Positions 37,901-52,900 of a DNA stretch of 64,000 nucleotides are shown here, piece by piece. A program made the position numbers and the translations under genes. The notes below the pieces were generated by a model that ran no database searches, was not told the DNA's origin, and worked only from the letters and a program-made list of their open reading frames with translations. The stretch is from Aporrectodea caliginosa (Eukaryota; Annelida; Clitellata; Crassiclitellata; Lumbricidae), in contig JACEVL010006403.1 of assembly GCA_020284085.1 (NCBI GenBank), positions 1,653,501 through 1,717,500 on the forward strand. The letters are read 5' to 3'. Each line of letters opens with the position of its first letter. Position 1 is the stretch's first letter.

Positions 37901-40900
37901 CTCTGCTGTCATCACATCCTCCTCCTATGCCTCGAGACTCGGTTTGTTTTGACGAGGAACGGACGGAACTTGTCTTCCATAGGGGTCTGTACCAAAGTAC
38001 GAGTCGTAACAACGGATGCTATGTTGATGATACGTTGATGACGATCGCTCATGTCGTGACCCGTTCTCTGACCGTTAAGGTTTCTCAGTCCAATTTTACA
38101 CGCACGCGTATACACGCTCTAATAAAACTACCGATGATTTCTTTTTATTCTATTTCGACAAAACAAATAGGCCTAATTCTTTGTCCTAATAAGTTCTTAA
38201 GTTCACAGAAGTAGGATACATTCGCTGAGCTGTAACTGTTGGTTCAGTCATTTGCACTTCGTTCCATCACTGTTAGTAATTCACTCCTCACTCGTTCTCT
38301 CACTCACTCATTCACTCACTCACTCACTCACTCACTCACTCACTCACTCACTCACTCACTCACTCACTCACTCACTCACTCACTCACTCACTCACTCACT
38401 CACTCACTCACTCACTCACTCACTCACTCACTCACTCACTCACTCACTCACTCACCACTCACTCACTCACTCACTCACTCACTCACTCTCCTCCACCACT
38501 CACTCACTCACTCACTCACTCACTCACTCACTCACTCACTCACTCACTCACTCACTCACTCACTCACTCACTCACTCACTCACTCACTCACTCACCACTC
38601 ACTCACTCACTCACTCACTCACTCACTCACTCACTCACTCACTCACTCACTCACTCACTCACTCACTCACTGCTTGCCTCACTCACTCACTCACTCACTC
38701 ACTCACTCACTCACTCACTCACTCACTCACTCACTCACTCACCACCACTCACTCACTCACTCACTCACTCACTCACTCACTCACTCACTCACTCACTCAC
38801 TCACTCACTCACCTAACTCACTCACTCACTCACTCACTCGCTTGCTCACTCACTCGCTTGCTCGCTCACTCACTCACTCACTCACTCACTCACTCACTCA
38901 CCTCACTCACTCACTCACTCGCTCGCTCGCTCGCTCACTCACTCACTCACTCGCTCTGCTCGCTCACTCACTCACTCACTCACTCACTCACTCACTCACT
39001 CACTCACTCACTCACTCACTCACTCACTCACTCACTCACTCACTCACTCACTCACTCACTCACTCACTCACTCGCTCGCTCGCTCACTCACTCACTCACT
39101 CACTCACTCACTCACTCACTCACTCACTCACTCGCTCACTCACTCACTCACTCACTCACTCACTCACTCACTCACTCACTCGCTTGCTCACTCACTCACC
39201 ACTCACTCACTCACTCATTCACTCACTCACTCACTCACTCACTCACTCACTCACTCACTCACTGACGCGCCTCGCTCGCCTCGCTCACTCACTCACTCAC
39301 TCACTCACTCACTCACTCGCTCTGCTCACTCACTCACTCACTCACTCACTCACTCACTCACTCACTCACTCACTCACTCACTCACTCACTCACTCACTCA
39401 CTCACTCACTCACTCACTCACTCACTCACTCACTCACTCACTCACTCACTCACTCACTCTGCCTGCCTGCTCTCACTCACTCACTCACTCACTCACTGCT
39501 CACTCACTCACTCACTCACTCACTCACTCACCTCACTCACTCGCTTGCTCACTCACTCACTCACTCACTCACTCACTCACTCACTCACTCACTCACTCAC
39601 TCACTCACTCACTCACTCACTCACTCACTCACTCACTCACTCACTCACTCACTCACTCACTCACTCACTCACTCACTCACTCACTCACTCACCTCACTCA
39701 CTCACTCACTCACCACTCACTCACTCACTCACTCACTCACTCACTCACTCACTCACTCCACTCACCTCACTCACTCACTCACTCACACCACCCACCACTC
39801 ACTCACTCACTCACTCACTCACTCACTCACTCACTCACTCACTCACTCACTCACCTCACTCACTCACTCACTCACTCACTCACTCCTCACTCACTCACTC
39901 ACTCACTCACTCACTCACTCACTCACTCACTCACCACCACTCACTCACTCACTCACTCACTCACCTCACTCACTCACTCACAACTGCTACCATTCGTTTT
40001 TGCTTTATTTGTTCGTCTTTATTTCTTTAATTGCAGTGTAATATAATCACAGATTTTATACAGCGCCTCTTCAAGAGAGACTCATGAGAGGCGCTCCAGA
40101 CCTAACGACTGAAAACCAGGACGAACAGAATGGCTTTCAAGCGCTTACGGAGTAGCCTAGAGGTACAGAAAGACCAAGAAGATACTGGGTAACCTATTCC
40201 AGAAAGTTGGACCGACCAACCACGGCGGGGCTTTTGTACTGTGTTGTGGATGCTGGATGCTCTGATTGAGGGAACAACCAGGTCACCCTGCACAGCAGAG
40301 TGAAGAGAACTAGGTCCCTACGGCCAGAAATGGATGAGACCGAGACACACAACTCCCTCGATTAAGATGGAGCACAGCCCACAATGCAATTACGCAGAAG
40401 CATTAGGATCTTATACTCAATGCGTTTGTGCATTGGCAGCCAGTGCAATTCCTCCCGCTTGAAGTTGGATATATGCCTAGACCTACAGGTATGCCTCCAA
40501 TCAGACGGGCCGCAATGTTTAAGATAGGCTGCAGCTGATTAAATTAAATGCGCAAAACAGCCCTGTATAGACAGCTTTGCCACAATGAACCCTTCAGCAT
40601 AATTATGAATGTATGCATGACGGTCGTGGTAGCTTAAGTTGTAAGTGAACGGATATTCGAGCAAATCTGGCGCAAGTGATAGAAGCACGTGCGACACACT
40701 CTTCCCATATGCTTTGAAAAGGTCAATTCCTGTTTCAAGGTCACACCCAAATCACACACAGTAATAGAAAAGGAAACCTCAAGGAAACGATGCTGCAAAC
40801 TAGGCAGGTCAATTTTATAGATCTGTCCACGGCTACCAAGCCAGGCGGTTGGACGACATCCAGACACTAAGCTAGTCCGATGTCTGATGCATTTTCTCCA

Positions 40901-43900
40901 CCAAGGAGGTAGCCTCTACGGTTGGTCCGTGAAAATGTGCCTAGGTATCGTCTGCATATTGATGAGCCGTAACTCCCAAGGAAGAAAGGAACTGACATGG
41001 TCTAAGTAGAGAATGCACAGGAGAGGCCTCAAGATGGAACCCTGCGGGAGACCAATGGGACCATGGACCAGGCAGACCGTGTTAAACCCAAAACCACAGC
41101 CTGCATGCGTGCGTCCAGAGAGGTATGGCCGCAACCAAGAGAGAGAACACGACCCATGACACCAAACGACCATCATTGTTCACTTGTTCCATTATTCATG
41201 CTTTATAGGTCACCGTTAAAACGTACGCGCACGAATACAATGCTCTATCATTAACTGTAGGATAGAACAACTTGACCTTTGTTTGGAGAGAGAGATAGAC
41301 TGGCAAGCAATTCTTACGAGACCCGCGTCATCGATGTGTTATTTATTAAGCGCCTGTGTAGGTCGATCTGAGGTAACTGGATGCTGATGAAATGTGAAGG
41401 TCATTAGAATGATTATGATTGACTTAGTGACCATAACTCTTCGTTTTCTTTTACAGTTAAATTTAGACAGTGGACCAGGTCCTGTAGTCCTGTACTGACT
41501 TTTATCAGAGTCGTTGCACAAGTAAATGCTCTCGCTTTGTTTATACACTCCTATTTCTCTCTCTTTATCTTCCCTCAGGCAGGCATTCACCCATTGATAT
41601 TCTTTACAACGGGGCACGGCAGCTGAATGGAGAGAAAGCTGGGCTTGTAACGCACAAGGTACGGGTTCGAGCCTTCACTCCGGGGGACACTACAGTGTAA
41701 GGACCTTGAGCAGTTCAAGCATATTATTGTTCAACGCCATTGTCGAAGGTTCATGTCTGCATTTCTGATTGTTGGAAGTAGGACAATATTTGTACTATAG
41801 TGTAGGCTATTCCTTTGTTCGTTCATTTAGGACATGCATGATTATACTTAGTAATTACTTACACCATCCGATGATGGCGCAGTGCCAGAATTTCAGTCCT
41901 TCGTGTGAGAATGACCAGACGAGGATCGTATGAAGATAGAGTCCTTCGATAAGCATCCAAAAGAAACTGCTCATCAGCAGATATTTGAAAAACGTAAATA
42001 TCAGCTTGCATATCCACTGAAACAAAAACCAAACCTTAAGCAATTTCAAGAAGCATGTACCAACGAATCACGATACAAGCAGTATTTATAGACTCGGACC
42101 GAGTTCATAAACTTCTGATATGTCAGCGTAACAAGAACAGTTGAACCAGTGCACTGAGTTACTCCCATTTACTCTACATGTATATATAAGTCTAGACTCT
42201 AGACTAATCATCTAGATTGTACATGTAACTGTAAATGCCCATTTATACAGCGCCACTTCATGAACACTCATCGGAGGTGCTCTCGACCTGACTAAGCAAG
42301 ACCACGATCCAGTAGTGGTCTTGAACCGCTTGCGAAATACATACATAAAAGAAGAAGCTGATGTCGCAGTTTGCATGGAAGCCTGTTCTAGCAAGAGGGG
42401 CTGACCGCATTAAACTTTCATGATGCAGTGTGGCAGTACGAAACGAAGGTAACAACCAGGTCATTGTGTTTTACAGAGCCAGTTGAGGATGACACTGAAA
42501 TGCATAACTTTCCGAGGTAGCACGGAAGACAGCCGGTCAGGCAATTATGCATCATCAGCATAAGTATCTCAAAACCAACGCGTCTTCGCATGGACAATCG
42601 AAGCAGATAGTTTCTTATGTCGTTATAATGACCAAACTTAAGAATCTCGCTAATTAGCCAAGCTGCAGGGTTGATTATTCTGAGAAAGAAAGAGATCCGA
42701 ATAAATGGCATTACCACAAACCAATCTAGTGCATATATATATATTATATATATTATATATAATATATATATGCATGCTTCTGGGTAAAACAGCTTTATAG
42801 ACAGATAACGAGGGTCGTTAGCGAGTGGCGTCCAGTGAGGATCTAGAGCAGATGGCAGAAGCTGTACGGCACACTGCCTTCACATGCTCATAGAAGGTCA
42901 ATTCTCTGTCGATTGTAATACTCAGGTCACGCACAGAAGTACATGTAGAGAAGAATTCATTTGGACAGAGAAGCTGCGAGTGATGCAAGTCTATCTTTTT
43001 TAACCTGCCGACGGTTTCGAAGCGAGGTCAGTTGAGTTTCTGCGGGGATTAAGCAGGGAGAGGATGAATGAGATCCGCGCACAAAGCTCCTCAGATGTCT
43101 CAACCAATTCCTCAGCTAAGGGTATCTGCTCAATACTGGTGAGCACTGAGCAGCAAACTCCAGGGAGGAAAGCATACAGTGTATGGCGTAGGTCTGCAGT
43201 GTAATGATATGAGGATGGAACACCGTGGCAGCTCAAATGACCCAATTATGGCTACTTAGCCCTTTGTGAAACCAAGTTGAGACAACGCTGACGCAAATAT
43301 ATGCTGTACAATGTACATCCAAATAAATGGAAATGCAAATGTGAATGTTCCTCGGAATTTCATAGCGTATTTGTTTACCAACTCAAGAAAGTGCGAATTG
43401 TTAAGCTAATTATTGTCAGCTTAAAAAACGGCAAAACTAATCTGTTTTAATGAGAGTCTGTAGCTGGAAAACCTTTGAAAAGTGTCCACTGGCTATCTCG
43501 CGCAGACACGCAGCGACTGACCAACAAATTCCTATCCACGGTTGATTGTTATAGGCTACATGCATACATGCATGCCTACTTACATACATACATACATGCA
43601 TACATACATACAAACATACATACATACATACATACATACATACATACATACATACATACATACATACATACATACATACATACATACATACATACATACA
43701 TACATACATGCATGCATGCATGCATAAGACAATCTGTCAGGCGTACCTCGTGTAACAGACTGTCTGTTTCGTGGATAACAATGGGCATTGTCACGACCAT
43801 CTTCAGGTAGAGCAAATGTTTCAAGATGAAGACGGCAATGAGATTACAGTGAATCGTATTCCGCAAGCAACGCAGACATCTATTACAACAACACAGTCAG

Positions 43901-46900
43901 TCGTTTAACACTGAAAGACGCCACTGTGACGCCAGTCGTCTAACTTGTAACGAATGCGTCGTTAAATCAACAATTAATTATTCTTCGTTGACCTATTTAT
44001 AGAGTTTTTTTGTTTCTCCTAATAAATACATGACTGTTCGTTTAATTGCTGAGATAACCAGCTAAGATTTATCAATGCTTTCCACTGTTTATCGCATTTT
44101 TGGGGAATTTATGACTACTGAGCTCGATAAATTAATTAATGCGCAGCAATCACCGACCGAAATTCATCAAAACTGAATGGCCGTTGCTCAACATAGAGAT
44201 TGCGTTTCAAACCACAATGCAAGTGCTATAAAATATATACAAGTAACCACCACCACCACCGCTACCATCACCAAAACCACCAACCACCTGCACCCACCAC
44301 CACCACCCACCACCACCACAGCCACTACCGTGCAAGGAACCATCATCGCAGTTTCAACCACTATAATAGAAAAGAAATGTCATGAAGTTCTGAAGTGAAC
44401 ATTTTTGTTACGCTATGCACTCATTTTTGCTTCGGTAGGTGGCCCTGCTAAAATCCTATGCCATACGTCGTTATGAAGGTTGTAATAAACTGGACTCATT
44501 TCATTTCAGTAGATGGCGCTGCTATCTCACTACGCGCTAACCGTCGCGTAGATTAAAGTTTCCGTGTAATCACAGTTGGGATGCGCCATAGTCTATTGCC
44601 GTGCTGTCCAACATGCGACCCGCGGAATAATTTTTCACATTTTTCAACCGTCTTAGGACGGGCAAACATCTAGGATGTAATATTATCGTCAGTTATATCT
44701 ACCTGAAGAAGAGGAAGAGAAAGAGGGCGATTGACAATGCAACGACTGATACGGAGAATCCAACGTAGTAGATGATTATGTAGATGTAGTTGTGTATATT
44801 ATTCTGAAACTGAGAAAACAGCCAATTCCACATCATTATATGTCCAGCCCGATCGATGGCTTATAGTCTTCCACTGGCACCAATGAAGAAGGTTTACCTT
44901 GTGCGATTTCGATTGCTTTTCAGGCCATTCAGTGTAGGCCCTATCTTAGACACCACATGGCAACTAAGATCGTTGACATTAGCCTACATTTTGCTACTTT
45001 ACAACGCTAATAACTAAATATGTAGGCTAAAGTTTTATTTCAAAATACAATGCAAAGTGGGCCAATTTAGGCCATTTGGAGGATGCATACTGAGTACAAT
45101 TTTTGTGTCTATTTGTATTTCTTTCTTCTTTATTTATTACGTAGAACTATTTATATTTCTTTTCATATAAAATGTTAATCGAATCGCTCTTCGTTCGGTA
45201 TTGACGTCAGATGCACTCGTGGCGGCATCATCTGCATGATAAATCGTTTCGAATTCGTTGCACTCGACGATCTTCAGTCTCTTAATAACTCTTACAGAAA
45301 TTATTGCGAACAACGCTTTCTATAAAACGGCCTCAACATTTCTCGTTCGTTGCTCAAGTCTTTCCATAGCTATCAAATAGGCATCAAACGCAGACATCGA
45401 ACATTCTTTAGCGACCCGAGTCAGTGTACTTTCGGCGCAAAACGAGAAATTTATCTGCTATATACAGAACCATATGAGATTAAATTGACATTATTACAAC
45501 TGCGACCGTTTGGCGAGTTTTCATACAATAAAAATAAATTAGATGGCAAATAAAAATTGAACCTGATTCTGGGTGAATGCTTCCAGATGGAATGAATTAG
45601 AAAGGCTAGTTGTATACCTGTCTACAATTCTGCCTTTCCCCTACAGAAATAACGGACCCTTCGCCTTCGCTTGAGACATAGGCCTATACTGAAAGCGAGT
45701 TAAAATAATTGTTCTATTTCTTCAGTCAAATAAGTTCTTCATTCCCGACAAGTGACGCCAAAACATTTTACATACAATCAGATCTCTGCAGTATCCCCCT
45801 ATATATATATAGTCAATAAATCGCAGCATGCTGAGTGTGAGTGCAGAGAAACTAAAGCGTTAATATTCACTGTAGCTAAACCATAGCGCTACATATTTAA
45901 ATGGTTACAGAAAGATTCGTTTATACCTCAGCTGAAATGTTCTGCAGACACTGAGTGTAGTTGGCCTTTTCCTGCCAAGTTCCATTTCCGTAGCAGAATC
46001 GCGTCGCATTTCCTGTAAAACAGTTAACTTAAAATTTAGAACAACGATTCTTAAATATCAACAGTCGAATCAAAAGTAAACTAATTCAACTCTGATACTT
46101 TGGTATAAATGTAAAACCACGTTTGATGCAGTTGACATAGGTAGAGACGCAATACTGGGACCCGAAGTCTCGTAGTATACAGCTGATCTGATAGACCTAA
46201 CTGAGAATTCGATGGACATAAGCCATTATTCAACAACTGTTCAACGGTGACTGATGGCAAATGAAGAGACAAAATTGTTTTATTTACACTGGCTTAGAGA
46301 TTTGCACTTTGACTATCGTATACAAGGTTACACTACGGGTCTAATAGCAAGCCACAGTGACTGGTTGATCACCGGTAATATCCATGAAGCCTTGAAGATG
46401 AGTATACCCACACTCTACTAAGAGTCTTTTAAAGTAATGGCTCTGATTAATTACTTTCTACCTTAACAGTAAAATTCATCAGAGCAAGACCTGTTTAATT
46501 ATGTAGAATGATCTATGTAGGCTACATGTGCGCATGGAATTATACATGTATATACGTTTTCGTATGCATGTAGGCCTATACATTTATGCATAGATGCAGG
46601 GGTGCGTATATATAAGTACGTGTTTGTATGTATGCATGTATGCATGTCCGTGTCTGTGCATGTAGGCTATCTATGCGCGTAGCTATTCATGTGTGGATCA
46701 TGCATATAAACTTTAAGTTTACGTGAGAGTAGGGCCTATATGTCAGTCTGAAGTAATCTCCTATGGACAAACCTTTCAACAACAGACTATTATTTCGATT
46801 CGGGGCTTAGCTTAGCCCCCCCCCCACCGATGGCTTACTTCTAACGCCAAAGATAATTACTATCAGACGACTTTGTTTGTCGCATGGGATTGGACAAAAC

Positions 46901-49900
46901 GTGTTGCTATTAGCGGAGGTTTTTCAGGGACTTTCCCGTCGTCGCTCTTTGTGAATCCAGAGCGTTGATCTCATGCATTTTAAGTCTGTGATTTCGAGTC
47001 GAAACTGATAGGCTAATGGACCGAGAAATCGACCGATTCACAATCACTGTCCAAGAACAACCAAATGTCTTTTTCAGTAGCATTCATCACTGCTACCTGT
47101 CTGTCTAACTCTCCTGCTGCTTAGGCTTCTTTCTTTCACATGTTGTCGACGTCAAACTGTCTCCATCTCTGTCCTTGTCGGTCTAAGAAGAACTGTTTGT
47201 ACCTCCCGGTCTGTTCGTTTCCGTTGTTCCATTTCCCCTCAATATACACATTTACACGTAAATCTGTCTACTGCTGACACATTCTCAATTTCGAAGCCAT
47301 TTCATCGATTTTTCAGCGCAACTTGTCTGTGTAGAAAAAACTAGACTGCAAGGAATTGTCTGCATCAGTTGCAAAATGGACAGCAGGCTGTTTGGCTGAG
47401 TTGAAAGATCTATGACAATAAAAAGGTGTTAGTTCAGTGTTGCACACGAAACCGTAACATTTGCCACTTGCTATTCACAGATTATGCCTTTGGCCACAGT
47501 GTATAATGTGCGTCAGCCAATCAGCCTACAGAAATAATGCTGGTGCTTGATTAGATTGATAATGTGGCACGCCTGCATTGCCACTCCACTAGCAGTGTGA
47601 CAACGCCGTAAGCGATAATTAATATGAGTGGCGTTTGACTTATTAATTTAACTTTGCTTTATCCTTTGAATTACTCGAAATGATTTAAATTAATTTCAAC
47701 TTTCAAGTTTCAAGAAATATACGTAAATTGCTAATGCTAAAAGTAGTCTACTTTAAGTGTACAGTACATAGAGATACTAGTAGCGGATCTGCATCATCTG
47801 CTACTGTGCTCTATACTAGGCTACTAATGGCTATAACTACTAACTACTATCACGCACAGCACATACAAAAATTAACTAGACTACTAGACAAGCTTGCCAC
47901 CTTACGGGAGCGGGAGCGGGAGGGGCGGCACACGCTGCTTGGCACCGCCTTTGAAAAATCCAAGTGCCGCCATTGCTTCTTACGCTGACTAATTGCACCA
48001 AAAGCCCTATGCGCATGGGGTATCGGGTGATCTATTGGGCGGCTTGCTGCTCTGCCAATTCAAAGGTCGAAGAATAAAATGCCCTCCGGGGCAGAAAGAC
48101 ATTTCGAGATTTCTGTTCTACATGGCCCCTAGCGAGCTCAACTACAAATCAATGCATTAGACGTATTATGTCAGTGGGCAGATCAGACGGTGACGGAGAG
48201 GACTGGCAAACCACCATATAATACATCCCCACTTTATCCAGGCACAGAAAATGAAATCGCTAACCCTTCATACCCATTGCTGTTTATGGGGTTAGCTGCG
48301 GGGAATGACATCCTTCTTCTCCACAGTGGCGTCGCCAGAGTTACGAGGTTGAGGGGGGAGGCAGAGGATCCGAGGGACTTCCAGCGGAGTAAAAAAGGCA
48401 GTACCTTGATGAAGTCTGGGGCGAAGACAACAGAAGCTGGTGATTTTTCCATTTGTAACTAAGATTCTTATGTTAAAATTCAGGAAGTGTTGAATTTCCC
48501 AGGTTTACAAGTACATGATTTTTTCATACTAATAAGTATGTAGTCGTTTTTCTAATGGTTTTAAATAAAATAAATTCAACTGACCAGTACTTACTGAGCA
48601 AATGCTGCATTTTTATTTTCTTACACTCAGTCACTTGAAATTCTTCACATTTTAAAGATTTTTACTTTTTTGATAAGTAATTGATTTTGTTAGTAACTGC
48701 TATTCCCAGGTCCGATTTTTAATTGTTTAATTACAAAGAAATGGTTAAATTTTCCTCTGAATGTCTGCTCAGTATTTCAACTTTCATCTTCCATGATTTA
48801 GCTGATTGGTTTAAGCGCTCGCCTGGCAACGCGGAATATGCGGGTTCGATCCTTCTCTGAGATAAAAGAAATGCTGCTCACTGATATAGGCTATCGTAGT
48901 CGTGTCCAATCATGCTACAATGCAGACCCGACACTCGGCGATCGGTGACGCACACAGTTTGAGTTTGTGATATTAATGCTACGCGTTATTGCCGCAAGGC
49001 TGTGCTTAATCTAATCTCAGGGAGTTGTATGTGTCTTGGTTTCATTCAGGCCTGCATGGCTGTTGATTTTTCTATGGTAAACGAGGTGATCTGGTTATTG
49101 CCTTGGTCTAAACTTCCTTGGTGCATCATGGAAGCTTCTCTGTGATCGATTCAACTTTCTGGAATAGGCTATATTTTGTCATATGAGCGCCTTGGTTCTT
49201 GGACCCCTCAACAACCGCTTATAGTAGACAAAACAATCATAGACATGGTTATACTATTGGTTCAATTTGCAAACATGCACGCACATAATTATATTACACA
49301 TACATCGACACACTTATACATATACTAGTACATATACCTATACACATTACGTACATAATTAAAAACACACTTTCTCCTTCTCTGCGCTCTAACATCCTTT
49401 CTGGTGGCGTCTCTACCTCTTTCTCTCACCTTAAAACCTTCCTTTTCTCTCGGAGTACCTCGCACTGGGAGCGCTTCTAAAAGGCTTAGGCTATGCTGTG
49501 AGTAGCGCTTTATAAATGATCAAATACAATACAATACACACTGATACACGTACATGTATGCAGGTTTCAATGTCAAGATCTGCGTAGATTGTAGCACAAC
49601 TCATTTTGCATGTTTACAGTCAACCATTATTTTAAGCGACATTTAATGCATCCAGTCTGTTGTTGATCAGAATTGAAAACAGGCGTTTAATCAGAGCAAG
49701 ACAGACTGATGCTGAAGAGTATAAATCCCTCAAAATAACCACAGGCGTCTACGCTCATTCATTCATTCATTCATTCATTCATTCATTCATTCATTCAGAG
49801 GACTTATATAGCGCCTCTCCAAGATACCTATACTCAGAGACGCTCCCAGGCCAATTCCGGCGATAAAGAACTGTTACAGTTTACAGATGCTTGTGAAAGA

Positions 49901-52900
49901 TGTATGCAGAGTCCATAGTTAAAAGAAGACGCAAATCCGAAGGAAGGTTTTTCACGTAAGTCTCTACTGTGTGTTGTCTCTTTAAACAGAGGCGCATAGA
50001 ACTGCTGGCATAAATTTAAAATAATAAATTTAAAATGCATAAATGTAATCAAATCATCACCGCACCTAAGGTAGGCTTAAACTATTGCAAGATGAGAAAT
50101 TAATACAAAAGACTTTCAACAGTTGAATTGATAATTATGTAGTAGTAGATTTTGTTTATTGAGATACTAAGTTGACCTACCGCAACTTGTGTACATGGGA
50201 TAATGAAAAGTCATGAAATCGTACCCCTAGAATTATAAGGCTCTATGTCCACTTTTTAAAAATCAACCTAACGCTATATCCGTTACCGGGATGACAGGGG
50301 CTATGTCCTGAATAGTCTAGCTTAACTGGAGACGCTTTCTTAAGCTCTATCTTCAGTGCTATAAAGCTCTTTGTCCACAAATTTGGACCTGATTTGGACA
50401 GTGTCTCAAAGCTATAGAGGAACAAGTTCAGTCATCCAATAGAATCATTAATTTGTATCACGTGAATTGGAGATATAACCGTGATCGAGTGAGGTTTGAA
50501 AAAAGAATTATACGGTGTTATGTCCATAGCCAATACCAGTGAGAGATCTTAACACGTGACTGGACTTGTAACCTACAGCACTCACTTTGTCTGCAATCAA
50601 TAATATTATACAGCCCTATGTCCAAAAAAATAGTCACCCCTGCCATAATTTTTTTTATTTTTTATCAATCAATCCTTTTATTGTTTCCATAGAATAGTTT
50701 ACAAGTAGTGATCCAGAATAATCATAATCAACGATCATAAGTATGGAAATTAAAACAGACAGATCACATAATTATCTTATTAACATTTAAAGGAAACAAT
50801 CGGGTTCCCAGAAGGGACTGAAGTCCCGCTAAGTTAGGGATACCCGTTTACCATGTTAGCAGAGGGATGACAGTTGAGTATAGTCTACTCAAATAGCATT
50901 GTCAGAAAAAATGAGAATAACTGGCTTAACTAACAACACTTAACTAGGTCACTTAACTAATTGTGGTATAACAATGAATAACCATATTTAGAAAACGCAT
51001 TGACTATTGTCAAGGAGGTAGGCTCTGACCTCTTTTTTAAACCGGGCAAGATTCGGAAAAGTGCGCAGTGACTTCGGTAGGTTATTCCAGACAGGAGGAC
51101 CAGCACATCTTAAGGTAAAATAACGAGTGTTAGTGCGGGCATAGGTTCCATCAAAGTTATCGAGAGATCTTGTATAATGAGAATGTGTATCAGAGATCTT
51201 AGAGAAGTAGCGACTGAAGATTGGGGGAAGAGATTTGTTGGCAAAGCGATACATAAATTCACAGATTTGCAATTTATTTATCTGAGGGATATTAAGTATT
51301 CGTAGTATACTAAATCTACTTGCTGTGTTAGTTATCAATGATTTCCCAGCAATAATACGTACAACTCGTCTCTGTAATATAAATAGCCTATTCAGACGAG
51401 AGGAATAATTGGAGGCCCAGGCGATATTACAGTATGTCAAATAAGGGTAAACAAGAGAATAATATAGTGTATGCAGAACTCTAGAAGGTAACAGGTAGGA
51501 TACACGAGCCAGAATCCCTATGTTCTTGGCAACCTTAGTGGAAATGTTACTTATGTGATCATTCCAGGTTAAATGTTGGTCAATGTAGACCCCAAGGAAT
51601 TTGGAAGAATTGACTTGAGCAATAGGAATTTTGTCAATGGAGAGAATGGAATCAGTAGCCAAATTACTCATAATCGGTTTACATTATGATCGAAACACAC
51701 ATATAATCATACTAAGTGAAAACATTGTTTTCCAACAAGTTTAATTTAATTGCCATCAATGAAAAAGAGCAAAAAAATTTCGTCAGCAAATCTTAATAAT
51801 CGTTTTTCTCCGTTTCGCAAAAAGTGGACATAGAGCCTTGTAGTTCTTGGGGTACGAAATTAAAACTATCAGTTCGTGCGATTGTCGCCGATGTCTTGTT
51901 GGCTCTTCAGTCCATTCAACCTACAGACAGCACTTGTGAGGGTTTCCTGAAGCGGATAGACAAGTTTGCGAAAACCTGTTTCATCTGCAAAATCTGCATA
52001 TTTACCTAGCTGAAAGCTCTGCATCACCGAAAATCTTGTGGTTGGCCCTAAATAACTCACTACATGAGAAGTCACATTTGTTCTCAGCTGAGCGCTTGGC
52101 TACCTATGAGCTTGCAAGTAAAATACCTGACCTTTCTTGTAGACAGAATTTCTAGTATAAGGTTGAAATCGAGCAGTTCTTTTGCATTGGACAAATATCT
52201 TCATCCTAATTCAGCGCCTACTGTTATGGACAACGTTTAGCCAAGAACTCGAAGTTTGACAACTTCTCTTGTCCTTATTGATAGCACCTATCTCCTTGAC
52301 CCCACCCATAGGCCTACATCTCTTTGGAAGGAATGTTTGAGATCCTGGGTCCAGCCATTACATCAGTCATCAATTTCTTATTGCATTTGTTCATGCCACA
52401 GTTCATCCGCTGCGTAGGAAACGTCTTTCAAAGCTTTGACCTTGACGACCTCTAAAATTGCAGACTCATCTCTACTTTGAATTTTATATCTAAAATTCGT
52501 GAACAGGTATAGTGAATCGTATGCAAAACCATCTATCTTCCGACTTCTTAATCTTCCCATTTGATTCTGCATATAGCGTAGGTTTCAACAGACTCTGCAC
52601 TTCTTGACATCACGTGGTCTTTGGATACGATGGATAAGGATAAGGTGGCAGCATCTGTTCTTCTTAACCTGTCTGCTGCTTTCGATGTGAACAATTCTCT
52701 TTTTCTGCATTATCTCCAACACTGGCTTGTGGGTTTCTGGCTCTGCAATGACTTAATCTGATACTTATCTCAATACACACACTCAATCAGTATGTTTAAT
52801 TGTTTGTCTGGTGCTTTGCTGGCATGTGGTGTTCCGCAAGGTTCGGTGCTTTTTTATCTGTCATTTACACCAGGGATGCGGAATCTATGGCACGCGTACC

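Larger units (their letters stand above)
50220..51856. mobile_element. TIR DNA transposon (unassigned) with TATGTCC subterminal repeats, split by a LINE
   Basis: The left end CGTACCCCTAGAATTATAAG and its continuation GCTCTATGTCCACTTTTT recur inverted at 51,819-51,856 (about 38 bp, 3 mismatches). AAAT flanks both outer ends. Inside are further copies of the GCTCTATGTCC word (near 50,302, 50,368, 50,522 and 50,616). Removing the nested LINE leaves about 600 bp with no coding capacity. Confidence 0.75.

Noticed and set aside
38239..40041. 600-codon open frame reading L-T-H-S repeats
   Set aside because: Produced by the (ACTC)n array: a 4-bp repeat without stop words is open in all frames. No start context, splice site or flanking coding sequence supports it.
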